Assembly (NCBI GenBank): GCA_947038155.1
Contig: CAMQVH010000029.1
Coordinates: 1-32,588, forward strand
DNA from: an uncultured Bacteroides sp.
Lineage (GTDB): Bacteria > Bacteroidota > Bacteroidia > Bacteroidales > Bacteroidaceae
DNA length: 32,588 bases
Reading direction: 5' to 3'
The position numbers and the translations under genes were made by a program. Positions 32,221 to 32,588 of this stretch are shown here, one piece after another. The stretch's first letter is position 1; each line of letters opens with the position of its first letter. The notes under the pieces were generated by a model. That model was not told where the DNA came from, did no database searches, and saw nothing but the letters and a program-made list of their open reading frames with translations.

Positions 32221-32588
32221 CTATTTATGCATTTCCACAATCTGAGTCGGAGCCATCTCAACATTACGGCGATCTACCTGGCGGACAACACTCGCAGCCA
32301 ATGATAAGAAAGCACGTCCAGTAACAGAATCCTCGTCCAATGCAACAGGCGTACCATTATCCCCTCCCTCACAAATACTCTGCACAATAGGAATCTGCCC
32401 CAACAAAGGAACATTCATCTCTTCAGCCAGCTTCTTGGCTCCTTCTTTACCGAAGAGATAGTATTTGTTTTCGGGAAGTTCGGCAGGAGTAAACCATGCC
32501 ATATTCTCAACCAGACCAAGAATAGGTACATTCACCTTATCATTGGTAAACATATTGATTCCCTTACGGGCATCTGCCAAAGCCACTG
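32221..32588 (-). CDS. Mrp/NBP35-family ATP-binding Fe-S carrier, C-terminal part
   Basis: The gene continues past the right edge, so only about the last 122 codons are present and the N-terminal half with the Walker A loop is outside. The visible part starts VALADARKGINMF and contains VPILGLVENMAWF, ending before a non-standard ELPENKYYLFG. It continues with GAKKLAEEMNVPLLGQIPIV, the conserved closing region of Mrp/ApbC proteins. In other members the ENMxxF region is followed by a CxxC that binds the Fe-S cluster. Here it is replaced by TPAELPENK, as is usual in Bacteroides as far as I recall. The family loads Fe-S clusters on apoproteins in the cytosol. Confidence 0.9.
   Translation of the reverse strand, partial: VALADARKGINMFTNDKVNVPILGLVENMAWFTPAELPENKYYLFGKEGAKKLAEEMNVPLLGQIPIVQSICEGGDNGTPVALDEDSVTGRAFLSLAASVVRQVDRRNVEMAPTQIVEMHK

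Overview
The window looks like chromosomal DNA of a gut Bacteroides or close relative. Evidence: a Mfa/FimA-type (type V) fimbrial operon, genes typical of the order (DUF3575, DUF3868, a BlaR1-like M56 peptidase fused to TonB C-terminal domains, a SusC-style EEVVVVGYG motif), A-rich leaders without clear Shine-Dalgarno sites, and -7 boxes of the TAnnTTTG type. The species cannot be fixed from this sequence alone.

Layout. (1) 134-10512, minus strand: a fimbrial locus transcribed as DUF3575 barrel protein, DUF3868/OmpA/TPR protein, Mfa1-like major fimbrillin, Mfa2/FimB-like anchor, a 549-residue accessory lipoprotein ending in four ~42-residue aromatic repeats, and a 1128-residue large tip/adhesin-like lipoprotein. 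Several hairpins lie between the major subunit and the anchor. (2) 10808-14511: NAD kinase, a coiled-coil membrane protein on the minus strand, and malate dehydrogenase, separated by two long intergenic regions full of repeats. (3) 14603-21967, minus strand: a tight five-gene operon (SWIM zinc-finger protein, DUF5691, MoxR-type AAA+ ATPase, DUF5682, VWA/MIDAS protein). I know no established function for it and regard it as the best candidate for an undescribed system. (4) 22202-27183, plus strand: TolC, HlyD and two ABC-2 permeases, a trans-envelope exporter without its own ATPase gene. (5) 27261-27549: the broken end of an outer-membrane barrel gene. (6) 27792-29993: BlaI repressor and BlaR1-like M56 peptidase with two TonB domains, behind a promoter covered by two dyad operators. 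(7) 30181-32076: a secreted thioredoxin-fold protein. (8) The C-terminal part of an Mrp/NBP35 Fe-S carrier runs off the right edge.

The most unusual non-coding signal is three intergenic arrays (11726-11857, 13144-13231, 30005-30114). All three keep an exact 22-bp phase, yet their unit sequences differ. Each unit is degenerate and rich in inverted repeats. Two of the three carry GGTG at the start of most units.

Working together: the fimbrial genes encode a surface fibre with its anchor, tip and periplasmic accessory proteins. The MoxR/VWA operon is probably an intracellular ATPase-adaptor machine. The exporter, BlaI/BlaR1 and thioredoxin genes act in or across the envelope. Domain names rest on recognising motifs by eye, not on database searches.
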